A stretch of 10,179 bases of DNA from CALINF01 sp039990395 (GTDB lineage Bacteria > Pseudomonadota > Gammaproteobacteria > Pseudomonadales > Halieaceae): the NCBI GenBank assembly GCA_039990395.1, contig JBDXFZ010000124.1, forward strand, positions 1 to 10,179, read 5' to 3'. The stretch's first letter is position 1. Each line of letters opens with the position of its first letter. The notes beneath the pieces are model-generated. The model searched no databases. It had not been told where the DNA came from and saw only the letters and a list, made by a program, of their open reading frames with translations. A program made the position numbers and the translations under genes. Below are positions 4,706 through 10,179 of the stretch, in pieces.

Positions 4706-5104
4706 TTATTGGATCCTACCGCCTGAAACATGGGCCGCGAAACCTTCCCTCGCTTCCTGTGTTATGCCGGATAGATCTTTGGCCGGGACTCGCTCAACTT
4801 CAATCCCCATGGCCTCAGCGACTTTGACCAGATCATCCGCGTGGTACTCATTCGCTATGAACAATTTTTGGGGTCTTGAGCCAGATTGGCCTTCAGCGTC
4901 GGCCAACAATTTCCGTGACAGGAATTCCGGCAAACCAGACATGCTTACCTGAACAAGCTCCATGCCAAAGATCATCCCCGTTGCCACCTCCATGATGGCC
5001 ATAGCGTTGAAATCTCCATCGGCCTCCGTCATCACCGGTGCTTCGTTCAATTGGAAAAGCAGCCAGGCTTCATTGTGGGCATAATCAGACGGCTCAATTG
5101 GCAA
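4706..5104 (-). CDS. Unrecognised 132-aa cassette protein
   Basis: I cannot place this protein in a family. It looks like a compact soluble alpha/beta protein. An acidic N-terminal part (residues 1-35) is followed by strands AIMEVATGMIFGMELVQVS (36-54), a helix (LPEFLSRKLLADAEG), then KLFIANEYHADDLVKVAEAMGIEVERVP (80-107). That last stretch is a strand-helix-strand unit reminiscent of a small domain where a strand carries a possible ligand-binding edge. There is no signal peptide or membrane segment. The start is TTG at 5104 with GGAGAG about five bases upstream; no in-frame ATG is better placed. The TAA is adjacent to the attC core. The intact frame, ribosome binding site and position support a real gene. 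Confidence 0.72.
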   Translation of the reverse strand: MPIEPSDYAHNEAWLLFQLNEAPVMTEADGDFNAMAIMEVATGMIFGMELVQVSMSGLPEFLSRKLLADAEGQSGSRPQKLFIANEYHADDLVKVAEAMGIEVERVPAKDLSGITQEAREGFAAHVSGGRIQ

Positions 5105-5126
5105 CGTACTCTCCTGATTCTTTTAA

Positions 5127-5216
5127 ATCTAACGCTGAGGTAACCGGCGCCGGAGCGACAGCGGAGGGAACCAAAAGCGGTACGCTTTTGACGTCCGGTT
5201 GACCGACTGGTTAGTG
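5127..5216 (-). other. attC site (IS-disrupted cassette)
   Basis: The ends are ATCTAAC at 5127-5133 and GTTAGTG at 5210-5216. Minus-strand arms are GGTCAACCGG and GGTTACC-like, with one extra C. Apart from one single-base indel and two substitutions, the interior equals the attC at 16-104. It terminates the cassette whose gene is broken by IS256 and IS66. Confidence 0.9.
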
Positions 5217-5261
5217 GCGTATAGCGACATTGCCTAAATTTGGCTCATCATTCGAACTCGA

Positions 5262-5288
5262 TCAATGCACCAATGCTAATCGACCTCT
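5262..5288 (-). pseudogene. 3' tail of the IS256-interrupted cassette gene
   Basis: Joining 6670 (minus strand) directly to 5279 restores the frame: after the shared duplication encoding Arg-Gly-Arg, the codons read Leu-Ala-Leu-Val-His and stop (TGA at 5262-5264). The stop lies about 45 bp before the attC, as expected for a cassette gene. Confidence 0.7.
5280..5288. repeat. IS256 target-site duplication, left copy
   Basis: TCGACCTCT (9 bp) is repeated exactly at 6670-6678, on either side of the element. Eight or nine bp is the usual duplication length of IS256-family elements. Confidence 0.9.
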
Positions 5289-5322
5289 GAGTTATAACTG
5301 AATCTGGTGTTTGAAGATTTGA
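5289..5322 (+). repeat. IS256 left terminal inverted repeat
   Basis: It begins GAGTTAT and contains the conserved AATCTGGTGTT at 5301-5311. Compared with the right end read inward, 24 of 34 positions agree. Confidence 0.85.
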
Positions 5323-5387
5323 AAGAAAGCGGCGTATCTGGTTGATTTGTTGTCGCCAAACAGTCAACCAACCAAGAGTACACCGCC

Positions 5388-6635
5388 ATGGGAAAGAGTA
5401 ACGTTGTCGGGATATCAGGTCGAGAGGAATCGGTTGATCCTTTGACCGAGTTGCTGCGTCGAGGCGCACGGGAGTTGATTCATCAGGCAGTCGAAGCTGA
5501 GTTGTCTGAGTTCATGGACACCGTTGGAGGGCGTAAGCTGGAGGATGGTCGAGCGGCCGTGGTTCGCAATGGGTATCAACCTGAGCGAGCCATTCAAACG
5601 GGGGTTGGCCCGATCACCGTCAAAGTACCGAAGGTGCGAGCAAAAGATGGTCACCCGGTGACCTTCCGGTCGGCCTTGGTTCCGCCGTATGTCCGCAAGA
5701 CCCGCTCGCTGGAAGCGGCGTTGCCCTGGCTGTACCTCAAAGGGGTGTCGACTGGTGAGATGGAGAGTGCGCTGGAGATTCTGGTGGGCCCGGAGGCCAA
5801 GGGCTTGTCGGCCAGCACCGTCGCCCGACTGAAACGTCAGTGGGCCCAGGAGTATGACGCCTGGCGCCAATGTCGATTAGACCGGGACCGTTGGGTGTAC
5901 CTGTGGGCGGACGGCATCTACAGCGGTTTGCGGGCCGAGGATGCCAAGCTGTGCGCCCTGGTCGTGATCGGTGTGAATGACCGCGGCGAGAAGCGCTTCT
6001 TGGCGATTGAGGACGGTGTCCGCGAGTCCACACAGAGCTGGCGTGAAGTGTTGCTGGATCTCAAGGCGCGAGGCTTGAATGCGCCCAGCCTGGCCATTGG
6101 CGATGGCGCCATGGGCTTCTGGGCGGCACTCGAGGAAGTATACGGCGAAACACGTCAGCAACGGTGTTGGATGCATAAGACCGGCAATGTGCTGAACTGC
6201 GTGCCCAAGTCGGTCCAGTCCAAGATGAAGACGGCCCTGCACGACATCTGGCAGGCGGAGACCAAGGAGGACGCCGAAACCGCCTTCGATCGGTTCGAGA
6301 AGCGATTTGAAGCCAAATACCCAAAGGCCGTCCAGTGCCTGCAAAAGGATCGCGAAGAACTGTTGGCCTTTTATGATTTCCCGGCCCAGCACTGGCAGAG
6401 CTTGAGGACGACCAATCCGATTGAGTCGACCTTCGGCACCATCCGCCACCGGACCAAGAGAACAAAGGGCTGCCTGAGTCGGGACGGCATGTTGCAGATG
6501 ATGTTCAAGCTCGGGGAGTGTGCGCAGAAAAACTGGCGCCGTCAGCGCGGCTTCCACTATCTGGGCAAGGTCATCACTGGGGTTAAATTCAGAGACGGAA
6601 TCGAGGTGGATACAGACAATCAGGATGTTGCTTGA
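5388..6635 (+). CDS. IS256-family (Mutator-like) DDE transposase
   Basis: The 415-aa transposase catalyses excision and insertion of the element. It matches IS256/Mutator transposases along its length, with an N-terminal part containing AVEAELSEFM and VVRNGYQPERAIQTGVGPI, then LPWLYLKGVSTGEM. The catalytic triad is visible as D175 (WADGIYSG), D239 (AIGDGAMGFW) and E346 (TNPIESTFG), and the family's C-x2-H motif between the second Asp and the Glu is C260/H263 (CWMH). The length is normal and the frame is uninterrupted, so it is probably active. The ATG at 5388 lies about 100 bp inside the left end, with only a weak AGAG upstream, in keeping with low expression. It is transcribed against the direction of the cassette array. 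Confidence 0.95.
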   Translation: MGKSNVVGISGREESVDPLTELLRRGARELIHQAVEAELSEFMDTVGGRKLEDGRAAVVRNGYQPERAIQTGVGPITVKVPKVRAKDGHPVTFRSALVPPYVRKTRSLEAALPWLYLKGVSTGEMESALEILVGPEAKGLSASTVARLKRQWAQEYDAWRQCRLDRDRWVYLWADGIYSGLRAEDAKLCALVVIGVNDRGEKRFLAIEDGVRESTQSWREVLLDLKARGLNAPSLAIGDGAMGFWAALEEVYGETRQQRCWMHKTGNVLNCVPKSVQSKMKTALHDIWQAETKEDAETAFDRFEKRFEAKYPKAVQCLQKDREELLAFYDFPAQHWQSLRTTNPIESTFGTIRHRTKRTKGCLSRDGMLQMMFKLGECAQKNWRRQRGFHYLGKVITGVKFRDGIEVDTDNQDVA

Positions 6636-6669
6636 TCAAGTCTCTGAACACCAGATTTGACGATAGCTC
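6636..6669 (-). repeat. IS256 right terminal inverted repeat
   Basis: Read inward from 6669 it starts GAGCTAT and contains AATCTGGTGTT, matching the left end. It begins directly after the transposase stop codon. Confidence 0.85.
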
Positions 6670-6678
6670 TCGACCTCT
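6670..6678. repeat. IS256 target-site duplication, right copy
   Basis: TCGACCTCT, identical to 5280-5288. It encodes Arg-Gly-Arg in the interrupted cassette gene. Confidence 0.9.
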
Positions 6679-6872
6679 GGATTTCTCCTCTAAAAGCTTA
6701 CCAAGCTCCTCAAGCTTCTCTTCACTAAAACTTCCAAAGCCATGAAAGCCCATCATGAAGCGTAAGCCATCCAAGGTTTTTACCTCTAGTACATAGTTCA
6801 TAGCACTGTTGCCGTCTGACGCAGTGACCCTCACGATTGTCATTGCGCCATCAGACGAGAATTTGCTGTTTC
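6670..6872 (-). pseudogene. Cassette gene remnant between IS256 and IS66
   Basis: About 67 codons of a cassette gene survive here. The 5' end is cut at 6872 by the left end of IS66, and the last five codons lie on the far side of IS256. The readable part includes a start-like Met at 6843 (MTIVRVTASDG), strands MNYVLEVKTLDGLRFMMGF and a helix FSEEKLEELGKLLEEKSRGR. I recognise no family. No Shine-Dalgarno sequence precedes the internal ATG, and no attC is found upstream, so the true start was probably lost. A longer chimeric open frame (6589-6939, GTG start) exists because both IS ends happen to be open in this frame: 22 to 23 codons come from IS66 and 26 from IS256. It should not be annotated as a gene. 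Confidence 0.7.
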
Positions 6873-6889
6873 GTAAGCGCCAATAAATC
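6873..6889 (+). repeat. IS66 left terminal inverted repeat
   Basis: GTAAGCGCCAATAAATC matches the right end read inward at 15 of 17 positions. GTAAGCG is the typical IS66-family terminus. Confidence 0.88.
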
Positions 6890-6955
6890 CGCACCTGTAG
6901 CTGACGCCCGAGTTTCGCCACACTGATTCCTGCTTTCACATTAAAGAGGAATCCG

Positions 6956-7264
6956 ATGACTACCCCTGATTTACACCAGTTCTGGCAAGAGACGCTGTCG
7001 GACTGGCAGGCCTCGGGCCTGTCCGGTGCAGCCTACTGCAAACAAGAGTCGCTTGTTTATCATCGGTTTGTCTACTGGCGGCAGAAGCTGACCGGCCGTG
7101 TCGAATCCAGCGAACCGGTTCAAGCTCGATCCGGATTCGCTCGTGTGGCTCCGATTCCGGATACAGGAGTCGGTTTGACCGTGTCACTGCCCGGCGGCGT
7201 ATCGATCACCGGTCTGCATGCCGGTAATATCGATTTGCTGGGTGCCGTCTTGAGACAGCTGTGA
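6956..7264 (+). CDS. tnpA: IS66-family accessory protein TnpA
   Basis: This 102-aa protein is the first gene of the IS66 element. It has the family's small N-terminal helix-turn-helix-like region (FWQETLSDWQASGLSGAAYCKQESLVYHRFVYWRQK, residues 9-44), with the conserved W-x-x-S-GLS-x-x-x-YC pattern, and a variable tail ending in a strand region. It is needed for transposition of many IS66 elements, though its biochemical role is not settled. AAAGAGGA lies six bases before the ATG and is a good ribosome binding site. The TGA stop overlaps the tnpB ATG in a TGATG junction, so translation is probably coupled. Size is normal. Confidence 0.92.
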   Translation: MTTPDLHQFWQETLSDWQASGLSGAAYCKQESLVYHRFVYWRQKLTGRVESSEPVQARSGFARVAPIPDTGVGLTVSLPGGVSITGLHAGNIDLLGAVLRQL

Positions 7265-7632
7265 TGCGTCACCGCTATCTGCGCCCTTCCTGGGATCTGC
7301 CGGAGATCTATCTGTACCGAAAGCCCATCGACTTCCGCAAGCAGGCCAACGGCCTGGCCCTGCTGGTGGAACAGGAACTGGGGCACAGCCCATTCTCCGG
7401 TGCACTTTACGCCTTCACCAACCGGCAGCGGAACAAGATCAAATGCCTGATGTGGGAAGACAACGGCTTTGTGCTCTATTACAAAGCCCTGGCCGAGGAG
7501 AAATTCAAGTGGCCAGGGCCTGCGGATGAACTGATGCCGCTGACCGGTGAACAGATCAACTGGTTGTTGGACGGCTACGACATCAGTCTGTTGCGGGGCC
7601 ATAAAACCCTGCACTATGAGAGTGTCGGATAG
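7264..7632 (+). CDS. tnpB: IS66-family accessory protein TnpB
   Basis: The 122-aa protein is the IS66 Orf2 (TnpB) family. It contains the signature IYLYRKPIDFRKQANGLALLVEQELG near the N-terminus, followed by PFSGALYAFTNRQRNKIKCLMWEDNGFVLYYKALAEEKFKWP, nearly the family consensus. It is essential for transposition in studied IS66 elements and has no relation to the RNA-guided nuclease also called TnpB. The ATG at 7264 overlaps the tnpA stop; a GTG three bases earlier is an alternative start. Length is as usual and the frame is intact. Confidence 0.93.
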   Translation: MRHRYLRPSWDLPEIYLYRKPIDFRKQANGLALLVEQELGHSPFSGALYAFTNRQRNKIKCLMWEDNGFVLYYKALAEEKFKWPGPADELMPLTGEQINWLLDGYDISLLRGHKTLHYESVG

Positions 7633-7689
7633 CCCTTTTTGCATTACGTTTTAGGTGTGCCAGGGCATTGTTTTTGCTATAATTCCGCC

Positions 7690-9291
7690 ATGAAATCAAC
7701 GCCTGATAACGCCCTCAAAACCCCGGATCTCAACGGTTTATCGACCGCTGAGATGGTGGCGGTTATCAGCGGCCTTCAGCAGCAACTCGCCTCCAAAGAA
7801 GACGCCATCCAGCGACGAGACGCTCGCATCGAGATCCTCGAAGAACTGCTGCGCCATAAGAAGATCCAGCAGTTCGCCGCCAGCAGTGAAAAGCTGCCCA
7901 ATCAGATCCTGCTGTTCGATGAGGTCGAGCTGGAAGTCGAGATTGATGAACTGCGCGATGAGCTGCCGGACGATGTCGAAGAGGAAGAGACGCCCCGCCG
8001 TTCCCGCAAGCGCCGCCAACGTGGCTTCTCCGATACGCTGCTGCGTGAGCGTATTGAATTAACCCTCAGCGACGAAGAGAAAGCCGGTGCCAGCAAGACC
8101 TTCTTCACCAAGGTGAAGGAAGAGCTGGAGTACATTCCCGCTCAACTGAAAGTGCTGGAGTACTGGCAGGAAAAGGCGGTGTTCGAGCAGGACGGCGAAG
8201 AGCGCATTGTTGCGGCTGCCCGTCCGGCGCGCCCGCTGGGCAAGTGCATCGCCACCCCGTCACTGCTGGCTTACCTCATTACCTCCAAGTATGCCGACGG
8301 TCTGCCGTTGTACCGTCAGGAACAAATGTTCCAGCGCCTGGGGCATGAAGTGAGTCGCACCAGCATGGCTCACTGGATCATCCGGCTGAATGACGTCTTC
8401 CAGCCGCTGATCAACCTGATGCGGGAAACCCAGAATAGCGGTGATTACCTGCAAGCCGATGAAACCCGGATCCAGGTGCTCAAGGAAGACGGTAAGACCG
8501 CCCAATCCGACAAATGGATGTGGGTCACCCGGGGTGGTCCACCGGGAAAACCTTCGGTTCTGTTCGAGTATGATCCATCACGAGGTGGCAAGGTACCGGT
8601 GCGTCTGCTGGATGACTTCCAGGGCATTCTGCAAGCCGATGGCTATTCCGGCTATGGGCAGGTCTGTGCCACGAACAAGCTGACGCGGATCGGATGTTGG
8701 GATCACGCGAGACGTAAGTACGTGGAGGCGTCCCGGGCGGCACCGGCCAAAGGCAAAAAAGGCCAACCCTCAAAGGCGGATGTAGCCCTGAGCCACATCC
8801 GCAAACTGTACGCCATTGAAAAGGCCGCCCGGGATCTGAGCGACGCGGAGCGATATCGGGTTCGCCAGGAAAAGAGTCTGCCGTTGTTGAACGCCTTTAA
8901 AGCCTGGCTGGAGAAAAATGCCCCCAAGGTGATGAAAGGCCTGCTTACCCGTCAGGCCATGGATTACACCCTGAACCAATGGGACTACCTGGTCGGCTAC
9001 TGTGAGCGCGGTGACCTGAAGATCAGCAATGCCGGAGCCGAGAACGCCATCCGCCCGTTTGCCCTCGGCAGAAAAGCCTGGCTCTTCGCCGATACCTCAC
9101 AAGGGGCGAAAGCCAGCGCCACCTGCTATTCGCTCATCGAAACCGCCAAGGCCAATGGCCTGGAGCCTTCAGCTTATATCCACCATGTGTTGGAACGCAT
9201 TGCTGAGTCCGACACGCTGGAGAAGCTCGAAGCGTTGCTGCCCTGGAATGCCGAGTTGCCGGCTTCGAAAAAAGTGGCTCAATACGATTAG
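7690..9291 (+). CDS. tnpC: IS66-family DDE transposase TnpC
   Basis: The 533-aa protein is the catalytic transposase. It has an N-terminal leucine-rich coiled coil (about residues 15-60), an acidic stretch followed by a basic one (RRSRKRRQRG), a small cysteine-poor linker domain, the catalytic core, and the C-terminal IS66_C segment ending near ALLPWNAELP. The DDE residues are D257 (LQADETRIQVL), D317 (LQADGYSGYG) and E451 (GAENAIRPFALGRKAWLF). The frame can be read from a TTG at 7639, but the ATG at 7690 starts the normal N-terminus (MKSTPDNALK). A TATAAT at 7678-7683 lies too close to serve this start and may be chance. The gene is full length and probably active. Confidence 0.95.
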   Translation: MKSTPDNALKTPDLNGLSTAEMVAVISGLQQQLASKEDAIQRRDARIEILEELLRHKKIQQFAASSEKLPNQILLFDEVELEVEIDELRDELPDDVEEEETPRRSRKRRQRGFSDTLLRERIELTLSDEEKAGASKTFFTKVKEELEYIPAQLKVLEYWQEKAVFEQDGEERIVAAARPARPLGKCIATPSLLAYLITSKYADGLPLYRQEQMFQRLGHEVSRTSMAHWIIRLNDVFQPLINLMRETQNSGDYLQADETRIQVLKEDGKTAQSDKWMWVTRGGPPGKPSVLFEYDPSRGGKVPVRLLDDFQGILQADGYSGYGQVCATNKLTRIGCWDHARRKYVEASRAAPAKGKKGQPSKADVALSHIRKLYAIEKAARDLSDAERYRVRQEKSLPLLNAFKAWLEKNAPKVMKGLLTRQAMDYTLNQWDYLVGYCERGDLKISNAGAENAIRPFALGRKAWLFADTSQGAKASATCYSLIETAKANGLEPSAYIHHVLERIAESDTLEKLEALLPWNAELPASKKVAQYD

Positions 9292-9303
9292 GGCAAGCGG
9301 GTC

Positions 9304-9320
9304 GATTTAACGGCGCTTAC
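9304..9320 (-). repeat. IS66 right terminal inverted repeat
   Basis: Read inward it is GTAAGCGCCGTTAAATC. Its first bases supply the TAA that now ends the truncated IS5 transposase frame. Confidence 0.88.
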
Positions 9321-10108
9321 CTGGCTTTGATTTTCTCGGCTTTCAGCTTGTCAGCATCCAGCTTCTTCCGGGTGCCAGGCCGTTTGGCAATGAACCAGGA
9401 GACGTTTTCACGGTGCTTATGCTCATCCCGCTTCTGAATGCCAAGGTACCCGGCATCGCCGAAGACCCGTTGCTCTTCACCGTGCAGCAGCTTGTCGGTG
9501 GGCACGATGTCGTGCACGTTGGCAGCGGTGGTATCGATGCTATGAATCAGGCCAAGCGTATCGTCGACACCAATGTGCATCTTCATGCCGAAGTGCCATT
9601 CGTTGCCCTTTCTGGTCTGGTGCATTTCAGGATCGCGCTTGCCAGTGCTGTTCTTGGTGGAGCTTGGAGCAGAAATAATGGTGGCATCTACGATGCTGCC
9701 TTCACGCAGCATCAGGCCGTTCTTCTCCAAGTGTTTATTCACCTCTTTAAACAGCGCCTTGCCAAGACCGTGCTGCTCCAGGAAATGCCGGAAGTTGAGA
9801 ATGGTGGTCTCGTCCGGCAAGCGGTCCAGCTTCAGGCCAGCGAAGTGGCGCATGGATTCGATCTCGTAAAGAGCGTCTTCCATCGCCGGGTCGCTCAGGT
9901 TATAGAACAACTGCATGCAGTGAACTCGAAGCATGGCAGGCAGCGGATACGGAGGCCGACCGTTCTGACCCTTGGGGTAATAACGGGCTACCTTCTTCTC
10001 CAACTGCTTCCACGGAATCAGCTTGTCCATCCGTTCCAGAAAGATCTCGCGACGCGTCTTGCGCTTCTTGGTCTGGTACTCAGCTTCGGAGAAAGTGATC
10101 TGATCCAT
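9317..10108 (-). pseudogene. IS5-family transposase, 3' end lost to IS66 insertion
   Basis: The protein matches IS5-group transposases: QTKKRKTRREIFLERMDKLIPW, then YPLPAMLRVHCMQLFYNLSDPAMEDALYEIESM, DETTILNFRHFLEQHGLG and PEMHQTRKGNEWHFGMKMHIGVD. Counting from the ATG at 10108, D141 (SIVDATII) and D218 (FGDAGYLG) are the first two catalytic residues. The frame ends after LKAEKIKAR because the IS66 terminus supplies a stop. The C-terminal 50 or so residues are missing, including the conserved region with the third catalytic residue (RVEHPF in IS5 itself), so the protein should be inactive. A longer start at 10144 is open but lacks a ribosome binding site; similarity to IS5 begins at MDQITFSEAEY. 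The missing 3' part of the element is not found on the other side of IS66. Confidence 0.9.
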
Positions 10109-10179
10109 GGTGGCAACGAATCCTATGCGGTTGGCGATGGCCATATTATCGCTGATTTTGAGACTTATTCAGAGTCTCC
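9321..10179 (-). mobile_element. Partial IS5-family insertion sequence
   Basis: It contains the transposase 5' two-thirds and one likely terminus at the window edge, but its other end is cut by IS66 at 9320/9321. A complete IS5-group element is about 1.2 kb, so roughly 0.3 kb is missing. Confidence 0.85.
10162..10179 (-). repeat. Likely IS5 terminal inverted repeat
   Basis: Read inward from the last base it is GGAGACTCTGAATAAGTC. A G-rich start followed by GAATAAG is like IS5-group ends. The partner repeat is lost, so it cannot be confirmed by pairing here. The window stops at this base, perhaps because the sequence or contig ends at a repeated element. Confidence 0.55.

Larger units (their letters stand above)
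1..5288 (-). mobile_element. Integron gene-cassette array (about ten cassettes)
   Basis: Ten attC-type sites separate short gene units with almost no other intergenic DNA. Placing the crossover between G and TT of each GTTRRRY core gives cassettes 22-413, 414-1139, 1140-1791, 1792-2227, 2228-2904, 2905-3588, 3589-4104, 4105-4612 and 4613-5132. A broken one starts at 5133, and the tail end of another lies at 1-21. In every attC the arm carrying the extra unpaired base is on the high-coordinate side, so the array reads on the minus strand. This agrees with the gene orientation, except for the YefM-YoeB cassette. No integrase gene or attI is visible; both should lie to the right if the orientation is correct. 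The remnant of the broken cassette continues at 6670-6872, beyond an IS256 insertion. The mixed attC lengths (48 to 99 bp) suggest cassettes from several sources. Confidence 0.92.
5289..6669 (+). mobile_element. Complete IS256-family insertion sequence
   Basis: This 1381-bp element has one intact transposase gene, imperfect terminal inverted repeats and a perfect 9-bp target duplication. It is inserted in the last codons of a cassette gene. The intact gene and clean duplication point to a fairly recent insertion with no later rearrangement at its ends. Confidence 0.93.
6873..9320 (+). mobile_element. Complete IS66-family insertion sequence
   Basis: This 2448-bp element carries the three standard genes tnpA, tnpB and tnpC in order, all intact. 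Both ends carry the family's GTAAGCG terminus. The expected 8-bp target duplication is absent: the left flank is GCTGTTTC and the right flank is CTGGCTTT. The right flank is IS5 transposase sequence and the left flank is a cassette gene, so one side was lost by an adjacent deletion or by recombination. Confidence 0.93.

Noticed and set aside
16..5216. attC palindromes as rho-independent terminators
   Set aside because: The hairpins are imperfect, are bounded by attC cores and lack a following T tract.
16..5216. A CRISPR-like or other regular repeat array formed by the recurring palindromes
   Set aside because: Spacing is irregular and set by genes, the repeats vary from 48 to 99 bp, and all have the core ends of attC sites.
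5877..6557. Long minus-strand open frame inside the IS256 transposase gene
   Set aside because: It is an antisense shadow of a high-GC gene whose sense frame has a full DDE transposase.
7678..7683. TATAAT as an internal promoter before tnpC
   Set aside because: It is only 6 bp before the ATG, and there is no convincing -35 element at 16-18 bp. Kept only as a remark.
7639..7689. TTG-started extension of IS66 TnpC
   Set aside because: The TTG has no ribosome binding site, and the family N-terminus begins at the ATG at 7690.

Overview
The window is a stretch of integron gene-cassette array (1 to about 5.3 kb) followed by a block of insertion sequences (about 5.3 kb to the end). The IS families (IS256, IS66, IS5), the attC types and the cassette gene families fit a gammaproteobacterium, perhaps an aquatic or marine one. 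That host call is inference: there is no rRNA, housekeeping gene or integrase here.

Cassette array. Ten attC-type recombination sites were found by eye. Each has an RYYYAAC-like end, a GTTRRRY-like end and imperfectly paired inner arms. In all ten (least clear in the 1134-1218 site) the unpaired extra base sits on the same arm, which puts the array on the minus strand, and nearly all cassette genes are on the minus strand too. In array order (right to left) the cassettes are: a gene broken by IS insertion (from 5133 rightward); an unrecognised 132-aa protein (4613-5132); a VOC/glyoxalase-fold protein (4105-4612); a small one-pass membrane protein (3589-4104); a DJ-1/PfpI protein (2905-3588); a ribbon-helix-helix/ParE toxin-antitoxin pair (2228-2904); a small cupin (1792-2227); a YefM-YoeB toxin-antitoxin pair in the opposite orientation (1140-1791); a SagB-type nitroreductase (414-1139); a cassette with only a doubtful small ORF (22-413); and the first bases of another cassette (1-21). 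If the orientation is right, intI and attI lie beyond the right edge of the window.

IS block. A complete IS256-family element (5289-6669), with a 9-bp target duplication, sits at the 3' end of a cassette gene. Removing it restores an ORF that stops five codons after the insertion point. A complete IS66-family element (6873-9320; tnpA, tnpB, tnpC) follows. Its two outer flanks do not match: the left flank is cassette remnant, while the right flank is an IS5-family transposase gene cut off before its last catalytic residue. The IS66 insertion was therefore followed by a deletion or rearrangement. The window ends at what looks like the terminal inverted repeat of the IS5 element.

How it fits together. 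The cassettes are unrelated single-gene or toxin-antitoxin units collected by site-specific recombination, not a pathway. The two toxin-antitoxin cassettes carry recognisable operator-like palindromes and probably stabilise the array. The other cassettes lack obvious promoters and would depend on a distant Pc promoter or on read-through from neighbours or IS ends. No CRISPR array, tRNA, rRNA or defence operon is visible.
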